This document shows positions 43,645-52,490 of a DNA stretch of 64,000 nt, piece after piece. The translations under genes and the position numbers were made by a program. The notes under the pieces are model-generated. The model did no database searches. It was not told where the DNA came from and worked only from the letters and a program-made list of their open reading frames with translations. The stretch is from MED-G105 sp039819085 (GTDB lineage: Bacteria > Pseudomonadota > Alphaproteobacteria > Caulobacterales > Parvularculaceae). Position 1 is the first letter of the stretch. Each line of letters begins with the position of its first letter. The stretch lies in NCBI GenBank assembly GCA_039819085.1, contig JBCBSQ010000009.1, positions 48,839 through 112,838 on the forward strand, read 5' to 3'.

Positions 43645-44526
43645 ATGATCAATCTTTCAGGATCGCTGCCAGCGCTGATTACGCCCTTCAAGGGAGATGA
43701 CGTCGACGCGGACGCTTATCAGGCGCTTGTCGAGCGGCAGATTGCGGCGGGCTCGGCCGCGGTTTGCCCCGCGGGGACGACAGGTGAATCCGCCACCTTG
43801 TCGCACGCGGAGCATCGGCGGGTCATTGAATTGGCGGTGGAGGCGGCGGCCGGACGCGTCCCGGTGATCGCAGGCGTCGGGTCAAACGCCACCGCCGAAG
43901 CGCTCGATCTTGCGCGTTTCGCCGAAGAAGCCGGCGCGGACGGTCTGCTGGCCGTTTGCGGATACTACAACAAGCCCACCCAGGAAGGGCTAATCGCGCA
44001 CTTCACGGCGCTACATGACAACACGTCACTGCCGATCGTGCTCTATAATGTGCCTGGCCGGACCGTCGTCGGATTGTCCGTCGAGACGATCGCCGCATTG
44101 TCGAAGCTGCCGCGCATCGTCGGCGTTAAAGACGCGACCGGCGATCTGGCGCGGGTCGCGCTGCAGCGTCTCGCGAGCGGCGCGGACTTTATCCAGTTGT
44201 CCGGCGAAGACATGACCGCCGTCGGCTTCAACGCGATGGGCGGGCGGGGCTGCATCGGGGTGACTGCGAACGTCGCGCCCGGTTTGTGCGCAAAGATGCA
44301 AAAGGCGAGCTTGTCAGGGGACTTCGAGGCGGCGCTGGCGATCCAGGACCGCTTGGCGCCGCTGCATGAAGTCTTGTTCATCGAGACCAATCCGGGCCCG
44401 GTCAAATACGCGATGTCAGTTCTTGGTCTGTGCGCGCCAGACGTGCGCCTGCCGCTCGCGGCGCCGAGACCGGAGACGCGCAAACGCGTCGAAGCGGTTC
44501 TTCAGGGTCTTGAGGCGCACGCGTGA
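43645..44526 (+). CDS. dapA: 4-hydroxy-tetrahydrodipicolinate synthase
   Basis: The ATG at 43645 (293 aa) follows AGAGGAAAGG. A start 39 bp upstream would add non-conserved residues. The enzyme condenses pyruvate with aspartate semialdehyde in lysine and diaminopimelate synthesis. The Schiff-base lysine is K162 in IVGVKDATGDL, and the catalytic Tyr is Y134 in IVLYNVPGR. The substrate motif PAGTTGES is present. The stop overlaps the smpB start by 4 bp (GTGA). Confidence 0.96.
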   Translation: MINLSGSLPALITPFKGDDVDADAYQALVERQIAAGSAAVCPAGTTGESATLSHAEHRRVIELAVEAAAGRVPVIAGVGSNATAEALDLARFAEEAGADGLLAVCGYYNKPTQEGLIAHFTALHDNTSLPIVLYNVPGRTVVGLSVETIAALSKLPRIVGVKDATGDLARVALQRLASGADFIQLSGEDMTAVGFNAMGGRGCIGVTANVAPGLCAKMQKASLSGDFEAALAIQDRLAPLHEVLFIETNPGPVKYAMSVLGLCAPDVRLPLAAPRPETRKRVEAVLQGLEAHA

Positions 44527-45008
44527 GCGCGAAAGCCAAGAAGAACAAGGACGACGGCCGAAAGACAATTGCGGAAAACCGGCGCGCGCGGCGCGAGTAT
44601 GAGATCGAAGACGTCATTGAGGCGGGTCTTGTGCTCACTGGCACCGAAGTGAAGGCGCTGCGCGAAGGCCATGCGACAATCAAGGAAGCGTATGCGTCGC
44701 CGGAGAATGACGGCGTGTGGCTGATCAACGCCAATATCCCGGAATACTCCGCCGGCAATCGCCAGAACCATGAGCCGAAGCGGCCGCGCAAACTGCTGTT
44801 GTCAAAGCGGGAAATCGCGCGTCTGTCACAGGCGGTGGAGCGCAAGGGCTACACGATAGCGCCGTTGCGGCTCTACTTTAATGAGCGCGGCGTCGCAAAG
44901 CTTGAGATCGGCCTCGCGCTTGGACGCAAGCTGCATGACAAGCGGGCGGCGGAGAAGAACCGCGACTGGTCGCGCCAGCAACAGCGGCTGCTTCGTGATC
45001 GCGGTTAG
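44523..45008 (+). CDS. smpB: SsrA-binding protein SmpB
   Basis: This 161-aa protein starts with GTG inside the dapA stop. It brings tmRNA to stalled ribosomes. Family features are ENRRARREYEIEDVIEAGLV, GTEVKALREGHATIKEAYA and the basic C-terminal tail KLHDKRAAEKNRDWSRQQQR, which enters the mRNA channel. The dapA-smpB order is common in alphaproteobacteria. No ssrA gene is seen in the window. Confidence 0.97.
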   Translation: MSAKAKKNKDDGRKTIAENRRARREYEIEDVIEAGLVLTGTEVKALREGHATIKEAYASPENDGVWLINANIPEYSAGNRQNHEPKRPRKLLLSKREIARLSQAVERKGYTIAPLRLYFNERGVAKLEIGLALGRKLHDKRAAEKNRDWSRQQQRLLRDRG

Positions 45009-45469
45009 TCGTTTGCGCCTGAGGGGACAAATACGATGACCGTGTGGAAGGCGGCCGCCGCCGCTGCGCCGCCGACGAAGCAAGCCGCCGCGCCTGCGAT
45101 CGCAGGCGGCGCCACGGCGTTCAGGCCGACGATCAGGCCCGCCATGAGGATCAACGCGCCCGCGGCTTTGGCGTAGAAAGAGACCAGCACCTGAAACCCG
45201 TCGCCGCCGGTGAAGTTCGCCGCGAAGCGCGGCCACGCGATGAAAACATAGAGCCAGCAGCCGAAGCCGGCGGCGATGACGGCCATCGCCAGCGAAACAC
45301 CATGAAAGAGGCCGAAATATCGGCTCGCCGCGTCGGAGAAGGCGACCGCTGCGATTGTCGCCGCCGCCACGCCGAACACCGCCGTGACCGCGAGTGTCGC
45401 CAGCGGGCGCGCGCCTTCCGCCTGCTTCAGCGCGGCTGGTTTGCCGGGAATGCCCCAATTGCGACTCAA
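45005..45469 (-). CDS. Four-helix membrane protein, unknown
   Basis: This 154-aa protein has helices near residues 24-44, 54-76, 97-115 and 122-145, short loops and no charged signature. The only suitable start is a TTG at 45469, with GAGATG upstream, so the exact start is uncertain. The last 4 bp overlap the end of smpB on the other strand. I recognise no family. It might be cotranscribed with nothing else. Confidence 0.6.
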   Translation of the reverse strand: MSRNWGIPGKPAALKQAEGARPLATLAVTAVFGVAAATIAAVAFSDAASRYFGLFHGVSLAMAVIAAGFGCWLYVFIAWPRFAANFTGGDGFQVLVSFYAKAAGALILMAGLIVGLNAVAPPAIAGAAACFVGGAAAAAAFHTVIVFVPSGAND

Positions 45470-45536
45470 GGCGTTTCATCTCTCTTTTGCGCCGCGCGTC
45501 GGGCGCTCGCGTCTTTTGAGGCCGGAACCTTCGCGA

Positions 45537-46214
45537 TCAATTGATCCCGTCTAGCTCGGCCCGGATCGCCGCGAAGACTGACTCAAACATATCCGCCGTC
45601 AGTCGTCCCGTATTCGTGTTGTACCGCGAGCAATGATAGCTGTCATAAATCACCGGGTCGTCAGCGTCGTGCGAATGCCGCGCTCCATGGCCAAAAGGAT
45701 GCGCCGCGAGCCTTAGTCCATAGCTCTTCAGCACTGCGTCGTGAGCGATGCGGCCGAGGCACAATATCGCTTTCAGATTCGGAAGCGCTTCGATCCTCGC
45801 TGTCAGATGCGGGCGGCATTCGTTCGCCTCCGCCGGCGTCGGTTTGTTCTGCGGCGGGACGCAGCGCACCGCATTGGTGATCATGGCGTCGTTCAGCGCA
45901 AGGCCATCGTCAGCAGACGCCGCATAGGTTCCCGTTGCGAAGCCGCACTTCAATAGGGTCGGGTAAAGGAGATCGCCGGCGTAGTCTCCGGTGAAGGGAC
46001 GCCCGGTGCGGTTCGCGCCCTGAAGACCCGGCGCAAGACCGACGATCAGCAGCCGCGCGGCTTCATCTCCGAACGATGGCACGGCGCCGTTGAACCACTC
46101 GGGATGCGCATTGGCGTTGTCGCGCCGAAACGCAGTCAAGCGCGGGCACTTGGCGCAGGTCGCCGGAGGCTCCGCCGGCGCGGCCTTTGAGGGGGCGCTC
46201 GATTTTTGGGTCAC
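45537..46214 (-). CDS. Family 5 (UDGb-type) uracil-DNA glycosylase
   Basis: This 225-aa protein starts at a GTG. An iron-sulfur cluster is suggested by CAKCPRL near the N-terminus and later cysteines (NAVRCVPP, AILCLG). The active-site motif is GLAPGLQGANRTGRPFTGDY, in which the catalytic Asp/Asn of family 1 is replaced, as in family 5. The second motif is SYHCSRYNTNTGRLT. Such enzymes remove uracil, and often hypoxanthine and other lesions, from DNA. It stands alone on the minus strand between a membrane protein and the NYN gene. Confidence 0.9.
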   Translation of the reverse strand: MTQKSSAPSKAAPAEPPATCAKCPRLTAFRRDNANAHPEWFNGAVPSFGDEAARLLIVGLAPGLQGANRTGRPFTGDYAGDLLYPTLLKCGFATGTYAASADDGLALNDAMITNAVRCVPPQNKPTPAEANECRPHLTARIEALPNLKAILCLGRIAHDAVLKSYGLRLAAHPFGHGARHSHDADDPVIYDSYHCSRYNTNTGRLTADMFESVFAAIRAELDGIN

Positions 46215-46244
46215 GTCATCGCATCGGCCAAACGGGGCCGCGAT

Positions 46245-46889
46245 TCAATAGTCTTCGAACTCTTCCTCGCCGTCGTCGAAGCCGAACTCCTCGTCGCTTT
46301 CTTCGCCATCGCTGGCTTGCTGTCTTGCGGCGGGGCGCTGGCCGCCCGAACGGCCAATCGCCTTCTGGATGTCGGCGAGGTCAACGAACAAATCAGCTTG
46401 CCGGCGCAGTTCGTCTGACGCCATCGGCGGCTGGCTCTTGATCGTGGAGACGATGGTCACCCGAGCGCCCATGGACTGGACCTGTTCCACGGCGCGGCGA
46501 AAATCGCCATTGCCCGAGAACAGGATGATGTGATCGAGCTTGTCGGCGATTGCGACCATGTCGACAGCGAGCTCGACGTCAATCGATCCCTTGAAGCGTC
46601 GTCTTCCTTGCGCGTCGGTGAACTCACGCGCCTGCTTAAGGACCATGGCGTAGCCGTTATAGTCGAGCCAATCGACCAGCGGGCGCAATGGCGAGAACTC
46701 CTGGCCGCGTTCTTCCTGCATGGCGGTGTAATAGTACGCGCGCACAAGTTGGCTTTCGTCGCGCGCTTTGGCGAGGAGGCTCTTATAGTCCATGTCGAAC
46801 CCAAGGCTCCTGGCGGCTTTGTAAAGGTTTGCGCCGTCAATGAAGAGCGCGGTCTTCTCATCGTCGCGCATGGATAGGAATTCGGTCAT
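46245..46889 (-). CDS. NYN-domain (LabA/DUF88) protein
   Basis: This 214-aa protein opens with TALFIDGANLYKAARSLGF, the PIN-like NYN nuclease signature with D18 and N21, followed by DVELAVDMVAIADKLDHIIL and FSGNGDFRRAVEQVQSMGA with further acidic metal ligands. The tail is very acidic (EESDEEFGFDDGEEEFEDY). NYN proteins are putative RNases; LabA-like members affect gene regulation. GAGGGACACAG precedes the ATG. Confidence 0.92.
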   Translation of the reverse strand: MTEFLSMRDDEKTALFIDGANLYKAARSLGFDMDYKSLLAKARDESQLVRAYYYTAMQEERGQEFSPLRPLVDWLDYNGYAMVLKQAREFTDAQGRRRFKGSIDVELAVDMVAIADKLDHIILFSGNGDFRRAVEQVQSMGARVTIVSTIKSQPPMASDELRRQADLFVDLADIQKAIGRSGGQRPAARQQASDGEESDEEFGFDDGEEEFEDY

Positions 46890-46977
46890 CTGTGTCCCTC
46901 AAGATCGGCGCGCTGAGTATGGGCCAGACGGCTGGACGCGCCAAAAAGTTCGCGCAACATCAATGCGTTCGCGGTGA

Positions 46978-47508
46978 ATGGCCATGATATTAGTCGGATT
47001 GGGGTCAAATCAGCGATTCTGCGGCGCTTCATCGCAACAGGTTTTGGGTCTGGCCGCCCGCGCGCTCAACCAGGCCGCGATTATCGTCGCCGCGTCACGC
47101 GTTTTTGGCGCGCCCGCGTGGCCCGATCCCGCCGATCCGCCGTTTGCGAACGCGGTCGTGGCGGTTGAATGGGAAGGCTCGCCGGAGAGCTTGCTGAAGC
47201 TCCTGCATCGGATTGAGGCGGCGTTTGGCCGGCGGCGTGGCCGCAGGAACGCGCCGCGCACGCTTGATCTGGATTTGCTGGCTTTCCATGACGTGGTTTG
47301 TGAACCCGCCGGCGTTGGGGGTGTTCAGCTGCCGCACCCAAGACTGCATGAACGCGATTTCGTTTTGGCGCCGATTTGCGATATCGCGCCGACCTGGCGC
47401 CATCCTCGGCTCGGGACCACTGCGCAGGCGCTCCTGGACGCGTTGCCTGAACAGACCGCCGAGCCCTTGGGGCCAGCGCTTCTGCTGACGCAGCGCGCAT
47501 CGCTTTGA
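46978..47508 (+). CDS. folK: HPPK, folate biosynthesis
   Basis: This 176-aa enzyme transfers pyrophosphate from ATP to 6-hydroxymethyl-7,8-dihydropterin. Signatures are ILVGLGSNQRF, the central FANAVVAVEW, RNAPRTLDLDLLAFHDVV with the Mg-binding DLD, and LPHPRLHERDFVLAPICDIA. It is divergent from the NYN gene with an 88-bp gap. No folP or folB is adjacent; rpoZ follows, a common order in alphaproteobacteria. Confidence 0.95.
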   Translation: MAMILVGLGSNQRFCGASSQQVLGLAARALNQAAIIVAASRVFGAPAWPDPADPPFANAVVAVEWEGSPESLLKLLHRIEAAFGRRRGRRNAPRTLDLDLLAFHDVVCEPAGVGGVQLPHPRLHERDFVLAPICDIAPTWRHPRLGTTAQALLDALPEQTAEPLGPALLLTQRASL

Positions 47509-47721
47509 GGCGCGCCCACCGCGGGTCGGCGGGAAACGCCTTTACGCCGCTTGTTCTTTCGCCGCTGCGACGTTAGAAGGCGCGATCGGCTGTCGTCGCC
47601 GCGCACCGGCGAAACGCGCGATCCGACGCTATTGGCCGCAAATCGTTATCGAAACGCCTTTACTGGATTGCTTTTGGTGCCGCCCTCACCGCATGCGCGG
47701 CGCGAGAAAATGGAGATGCGC

Positions 47722-48090
47722 ATGGCGCGGGTGACCGTCGAAGACTGCGTTGAGAAGGTGCCGAACAGGTTCAACCTCGTGCTGCTCGCCGCGCATCGCG
47801 CTCGGGTCCTCTCATCCGGCGCGCCTTTGCTCGTCGATCGCGACAATGACAAGAACCCCGTGGTCGCCTTGCGTGAAATCGCGGATGACGAGCTTCAGCC
47901 TGAACAGGTCGAAGAAGACCTTGTCGTGTCCCTGCAGCGTCAGTTCGACGTGGAGGAGACGGACGAAGCAGGCGAGGGCGCTCAAGATGGCGCCGATGCG
48001 CCGCAGTTCGATGAGACCGACCAGGATAAATACCTCCAGGCGATTAAGGCGGCCGGCATGACGACGCCGCAGTCTTTGCCCAAGACCTGA
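47722..48090 (+). CDS. rpoZ: RNA polymerase omega subunit
   Basis: The start is taken at the third of three in-frame ATGs (47710, 47716, 47722) because it gives the family start MARVTVEDCVEKVPNRFNLV; TGGAG lies 6 bp upstream. The 122-aa protein contains the conserved DNDKNPVVALREIADD and an acidic C-terminal part. It stabilises beta-prime and can form part of the ppGpp binding site. It is followed by rsh, whose product makes ppGpp. Confidence 0.96.
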   Translation: MARVTVEDCVEKVPNRFNLVLLAAHRARVLSSGAPLLVDRDNDKNPVVALREIADDELQPEQVEEDLVVSLQRQFDVEETDEAGEGAQDGADAPQFDETDQDKYLQAIKAAGMTTPQSLPKT

Positions 48091-48254
48091 CCGCGGCGAC
48101 GGCGACAGGCGAGGTTTTTGATTGCTGGGTCGCGCTGGTCAGGCGGTCTTTTCGCTCTACATTGCTGATTGCCGGGTTTGGACGCCTATCCTGCGTAAGG
48201 GCTTTGTATTGAGCCTGGCGGTGGCGACCTGGCGCGAGGAGACGGCGAGAGAGG

Positions 48255-50639
48255 ATGGAGCGGCTGAAGGGCAATGAGAAAGACACGTCATCGGCTGTTG
48301 AGGCGGCGACTTCAGCGGTTGATCTCGGCGCGCCGAAAGCGGTCTTTCAGCCTGAGGCGGTCGTTGAAGCGGCGCAGGGGGCTGCACCGAACCCTCAAGC
48401 GGCGATTGGGGCGGGTGAGGCGATAGCGGGGACGCAACCGCCCGACTTTATCCGGCAGTTCGAACTCGTTGAGATGGTCCGCGCCTATGATGAGGCCGTC
48501 GACGAAGACCTGTTGAATCGCGCGTACGTCTTCTCAATGAAGGCGCACGGCGGCCAGACCCGCAAATCCGGCGATCCCTATTTCACGCATCCGCTGGCGG
48601 TTGCGAAGATCTTGACGGAGCTGAAGGCTGATCCTTCAACCGTCGCAACGGCGCTCCTGCATGACGTGGTAGAGGACACGGACGCCAGCGTCGCCGACAT
48701 CGACGCGGCGTTCGGCGGCGAGATTGCGCGCCTTGTCGATGGCGTCACCAAGCTCTCCCAGATTGAACTGCGGTCTGACGCGTCAAAGCAGGCGGAGAAT
48801 TTTCGCAAGCTCGTCATGGCGATGGCGGAAGACGTGCGGGTCTTGCTCGTGAAGCTCGCTGACCGGCTGCACAATATGCGCACACTGCACTTCTTCGACA
48901 ATGTGGAGAAGCGCAGGCGGATCGCGCTGGAGACGATGGAGATCTACGCGCCGCTCGCAGGACGCATTGGCGTGCAGCGCATCCGTGAAGAGCTGGAGGA
49001 AATTTCGTTCCGGGAGCTTAATCCGGATGCGTTTTTTCTGATCAAGGAGCGTCTCGACGGGTTGCAGGAGACCGTCGTTGGCACGGTTGTTGATCTCGCT
49101 CAGCGCCTGCGGGCCAATCTCGATGCGGCCGGCGTCAGAGCCGAGGTGCACAGCCGGGAGAAGCGGCCATTTTCGATCTGGCGCAAGATGTCGGCCAAGA
49201 ATGTCTCGTTCGACGAACTCGCGGACATTTACGCCTTCAGGATCATCGTCGACAGCGTCGAGGACTGTTACAAGGCCCTTGGCGTCATCCACGCCGCGTG
49301 GCGGATGATCCCGTCGGAGTTTGACGACTACATTTCCGCATCCAAGCCGAACAACTACCAGTCGATTCACACCGCAGTTATTGGTCCGCCAACGGAGGGT
49401 GGGGCGCGCCAGCGCGTCGAAATCCAGATCCGTACGCGCGCGATGCATGAGACCGCTGAACGGGGCGTCGCGGCTCATTGGCGGTACAAGGATAAAGTCT
49501 CGCGCGACGCTTCGAGCGTGGAAATCGCGGGACCAGGCCTGCACGACCCCTACGAGACGCCACGCCGTCTTGTGGAGATGTTCCAGCAAGGCGAGGACCC
49601 CGACGAAGCGCTTCGCTATGTGAAGCTGGAGCTCTTTCAGGACCAGGTGTTCTGTTTCTCGCCGAAAGGACAGGTCATCGCCCTGCCAAAGGGGTCGACG
49701 GGTCTCGACTTCGCTTATGCGGTGCATACGGACGTCGGCGACACATGCGTTGGCGTCAAGATCAACGGCGTCGACCGTCCATTGCGTACGCCGTTAAAGA
49801 ATGGCGATGTCGTTCTTGTGCTTCGGTCCGACACCGCGCCGCCGCCGGCGGGATGGGAGGCGATGGCCTTCACGGGACGAGCGCGAGCGGGCATCCGACG
49901 ACGGATTAAAAGAATGAAGCGTGCGGAGCATGTGGCTCTGGGGCGCGCAATGGCGGAGAACCTCTTCGATGGCGTTCAGCTCGATCTGACGCCGAAAGCT
50001 GTCGAAGCGGCGCTGCTGCGATTGAAGTCGGAGGACGTTGATGATGTCTTTGCGCGCGTTGGCCGCGGTGAGATAGCCGCGGAGGACTTGATCGAGGCGG
50101 TGTATCCAGGCGCCTCGCTGGAAGTCGAAGGCGATCTCCTTGCAGCGGCGTCGGGGCCGGCGAGCCCACGCCGCGCCATCGAAGGGCTGCCGGCGGGCGT
50201 GCGCGCCCAGATCGGGCGTTGCTGCGCGCCGGTGCCGGGCGAGCGGATTGTCGGCATTCGCGGCGCGGACCCGACCGAGGTCGTGATTCACACCATCTAT
50301 TGCGATCGACTGGATGCGGAAGATCCGGATCAGTCGCGTTGGATCGATCTGAAATGGCGGGACGGCGAAGATCTGTCAGCCGAGACAAAAATCCTCGTGA
50401 CGGTGCGCAATGAAGTCGGCGTCCTCTCGGATGTCGCGGGCGTCATCGCGCGCTATGACGTCTCGATTGCGAACATCGCCTTGAGCGAACGCGCCCGCGA
50501 TTTCGTGGAGCTTGAGATCGACGTGGTCGTTAAGGACGCGCGTCAATTGTCCCAGATGCTGGCTGGCGTTCGGGCGTTGTCGAATGTCGTCGAAGCGCGG
50601 CGCGTTGAAAGTGATCGGATCGATGAGGAACGCATGTGA
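48255..50639 (+). CDS. Bifunctional (p)ppGpp synthetase/hydrolase Rsh
   Basis: This 794-aa protein has a non-conserved Ala/Glu-rich N-terminus of about 60 residues. It is followed by the HD hydrolase (THPLAVAKILTELKADPSTV and ATALLHDVVEDT with H136/D137), the synthetase (SKPNNYQSIHTAVIGPP), the TGS domain (VFCFSPKGQVIALPKGST) and, at the C-terminus, an ACT domain (VTVRNEVGVLSDVAGVIARY). A single long RelA/SpoT homologue is normal for alphaproteobacteria and governs the stringent response. pyrE follows after 10 bp. The N-terminal extension is longer than usual. Confidence 0.96.
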   Translation: MERLKGNEKDTSSAVEAATSAVDLGAPKAVFQPEAVVEAAQGAAPNPQAAIGAGEAIAGTQPPDFIRQFELVEMVRAYDEAVDEDLLNRAYVFSMKAHGGQTRKSGDPYFTHPLAVAKILTELKADPSTVATALLHDVVEDTDASVADIDAAFGGEIARLVDGVTKLSQIELRSDASKQAENFRKLVMAMAEDVRVLLVKLADRLHNMRTLHFFDNVEKRRRIALETMEIYAPLAGRIGVQRIREELEEISFRELNPDAFFLIKERLDGLQETVVGTVVDLAQRLRANLDAAGVRAEVHSREKRPFSIWRKMSAKNVSFDELADIYAFRIIVDSVEDCYKALGVIHAAWRMIPSEFDDYISASKPNNYQSIHTAVIGPPTEGGARQRVEIQIRTRAMHETAERGVAAHWRYKDKVSRDASSVEIAGPGLHDPYETPRRLVEMFQQGEDPDEALRYVKLELFQDQVFCFSPKGQVIALPKGSTGLDFAYAVHTDVGDTCVGVKINGVDRPLRTPLKNGDVVLVLRSDTAPPPAGWEAMAFTGRARAGIRRRIKRMKRAEHVALGRAMAENLFDGVQLDLTPKAVEAALLRLKSEDVDDVFARVGRGEIAAEDLIEAVYPGASLEVEGDLLAAASGPASPRRAIEGLPAGVRAQIGRCCAPVPGERIVGIRGADPTEVVIHTIYCDRLDAEDPDQSRWIDLKWRDGEDLSAETKILVTVRNEVGVLSDVAGVIARYDVSIANIALSERARDFVELEIDVVVKDARQLSQMLAGVRALSNVVEARRVESDRIDEERM

Positions 50640-50649
50640 GGCGCCCTGG

Positions 50650-51240
50650 ATGACACCTGACGAAGTGATGAAAGAATTTGAAGACGCCGGCGCGCTCCTG
50701 AAGGGACACTTCGTGCTTTCGTCGGGCCTTCATAGTGATACGTACCTCAATAAATCGATTGTCGCGACAGACGCGGCGCGCGCCGAACGTCTTTGTCGGG
50801 CGCTCGCCGACAAGGCGCGCGCGGCGGTGGGCGACATCGACTATGTCGTGGCGCCGGCGATGGGCGCGATCGTCTATGGGTATGAAACTTCGCGACATCT
50901 AAGGGCCCCGTTCTTCTTCGTTGAGCGCGTCGACGGCGCATTTCAATTGCGGCGGGGGTTTGAGTTGCCAACAGGCGCTCGAGTTCTAATTGTTGAGGAC
51001 ATCGTTTCTACTGGCCTTTCAGCGCGCGAGTGCGTCACCTGCGTCAACGCTTTGGGGGCGGAGGTTCTCGCCGTCGCCTGTCTCATCGACCGTTCGGGCG
51101 GGGCCGCTGACATCGGCGCGCCGCTCCTGCCGCTCGCCTCCATCAACGTCGCAGCGTACCCCGCGGACGACTTGCCGCCGGAGCTCGCCGCGATCCCCGC
51201 CGTCAAGCCCGGCAGCCGGGGCGTCAGTCAATCGGCCTGA
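50650..51240 (+). CDS. pyrE: Orotate phosphoribosyltransferase
   Basis: The ATG at 50650 lies 10 bp after the rsh stop and gives 196 aa. The enzyme joins orotate and PRPP to make OMP. Signatures are GHFVLSSGLHSDTYLNKSIV, the substrate loop FFVERVDGAFQLRRGF, and the PRPP motif VLIVEDIVSTGLSARECV. It is tightly linked to rsh and pdxJ and probably in one transcript. Confidence 0.95.
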   Translation: MTPDEVMKEFEDAGALLKGHFVLSSGLHSDTYLNKSIVATDAARAERLCRALADKARAAVGDIDYVVAPAMGAIVYGYETSRHLRAPFFFVERVDGAFQLRRGFELPTGARVLIVEDIVSTGLSARECVTCVNALGAEVLAVACLIDRSGGAADIGAPLLPLASINVAAYPADDLPPELAAIPAVKPGSRGVSQSA

Positions 51241-51274
51241 GGCGGAAAATGAGAATACTGAGGAATTCGTGCCC

Positions 51275-52036
51275 ATGAGCGGCAAGCCTGATATCCGGCT
51301 GGGCGTCAATATCGACCATGTCGCCACTTTGCGGAACGCGCGCGGCGGCGATCATCCGGACCCGGTGCGCGCGGCCGAGATCGCCACAAGCGCGGGCGCA
51401 GACAACATTACCGCGCATCTGCGCGAGGACCGGCGGCACATTCGCGATGACGACATGCGTCGTCTGAAGGAAACAATCAGCGTCCCGCTGAATTTCGAAA
51501 TGGCGGCGACCGCGGAGATGCTGAAGATCGCCTGTGAGGTCCGTCCCCACGCCTGTTGTCTTGTGCCGGAGAATAGAAATGAGCGAACAACCGAGGGCGG
51601 CCTCGATGTCGTTGGTCAGATTGCGTATCTGAAGCCGTTTGTGCGCGAGCTTGCTGACGCCGGCGCGCGCGTGTCGCTGTTCGTTGATCCGGAGCCGGCG
51701 CAGATCGACGCGGCCAAGGAGGCAGGGGCGGCTGCGATCGAAATCCACACCGGCGCCTATCAGCAGGCTTGCCACGCGACGACGCCTCATCGCATCGAGC
51801 GGGAGTTTGGCCTCATCCGCGCCGCCGCCGCCCATGGCGACGAAATCGGTCTTGAAATTCACGCAGGCCACGGGCTCGACTTCCATAATGTCCAGCCGGT
51901 GGCGGGAATCGCGAAAATCGTCGAGCTGAACATCGGGCATTTCATGATGGGCGAGGCGCTGTTCGCCGGGTTGCCTGCTGTGATCAAAGAAATGAAGCAG
52001 CTGATGCGCGATGCGCGCACCGGCGGCCATTACTAG
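51275..52036 (+). CDS. pdxJ: Pyridoxine 5'-phosphate synthase
   Basis: The ATG at 51275 gives 253 aa, with GAGGAA about 10 bp upstream. The protein has the family's N-terminal LGVNIDHVATLRNARGGDHP, then HLREDRRHIRDDDMRRL, CEVRPHACCLVPENRNERTT, and the C-terminal GHGLDFHNVQPVA and ELNIGHFMMGEALF. It makes pyridoxine 5'-phosphate from deoxyxylulose 5-phosphate and aminoacetone phosphate in the DXP-dependent vitamin B6 pathway. acpS follows after 11 bp. Confidence 0.97.
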   Translation: MSGKPDIRLGVNIDHVATLRNARGGDHPDPVRAAEIATSAGADNITAHLREDRRHIRDDDMRRLKETISVPLNFEMAATAEMLKIACEVRPHACCLVPENRNERTTEGGLDVVGQIAYLKPFVRELADAGARVSLFVDPEPAQIDAAKEAGAAAIEIHTGAYQQACHATTPHRIEREFGLIRAAAAHGDEIGLEIHAGHGLDFHNVQPVAGIAKIVELNIGHFMMGEALFAGLPAVIKEMKQLMRDARTGGHY

Positions 52037-52047
52037 GCGCGCGGAGC

Positions 52048-52482
52048 ATGATCATCGGCATTGGCAGCGATCTCATTGACATCCGGCGCGTCGAGCGCAC
52101 CCTGACCCGCCATCCGGAGCGCTTTCCCTTACGTATCTTCACAGACATCGAGCGGGCGAAATCAGACCGGCGGAAGAACCGCGCCGCGTCCTACGCCAAG
52201 CGCTTCGCGGCGAAAGAGGCCTGCGCGAAGGCGCTCGGAACCGGTCTCTCGCAAGGCGTCTTCTGGCGCGACATGGGAGTTGTGAACCTGCCGACGGGGC
52301 AGCCGACCATGGCGTTGACGGGCGGGGCGGCTCGGCGGCTCGCCGCGCTGACGCCTCCGGACAGCGTGGCGGATATTCACTTAACGATAACGGACGACTA
52401 TCCGTTGGCGCAGGCGTTTGTGATCATCTACGCTTCGCGCCAAGTAGAGCATTTGGCGGCGAAGCGTTCGGGGGCGGAGTAG
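52048..52482 (+). CDS. acpS: Holo-[acyl-carrier-protein] synthase
   Basis: This 144-aa protein begins MIIGIGSDLIDIRRVERTL with the Mg-binding aspartate, and has SYAKRFAAKEACAKALGTGL with the second acidic ligand. It moves phosphopantetheine from CoA to the acyl carrier protein. The pdxJ-acpS-lepB-rnc-era order is classic in alphaproteobacteria. lepB starts 9 bp after the stop. Confidence 0.96.
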   Translation: MIIGIGSDLIDIRRVERTLTRHPERFPLRIFTDIERAKSDRRKNRAASYAKRFAAKEACAKALGTGLSQGVFWRDMGVVNLPTGQPTMALTGGAARRLAALTPPDSVADIHLTITDDYPLAQAFVIIYASRQVEHLAAKRSGAE

Positions 52483-52490
52483 AACAGTCG

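Noticed and set aside
47551..47721. N-terminal extension of the omega subunit
   Set aside because: The extra 57 residues do not resemble the family. MARVTVEDC at 47722 matches the conserved start.
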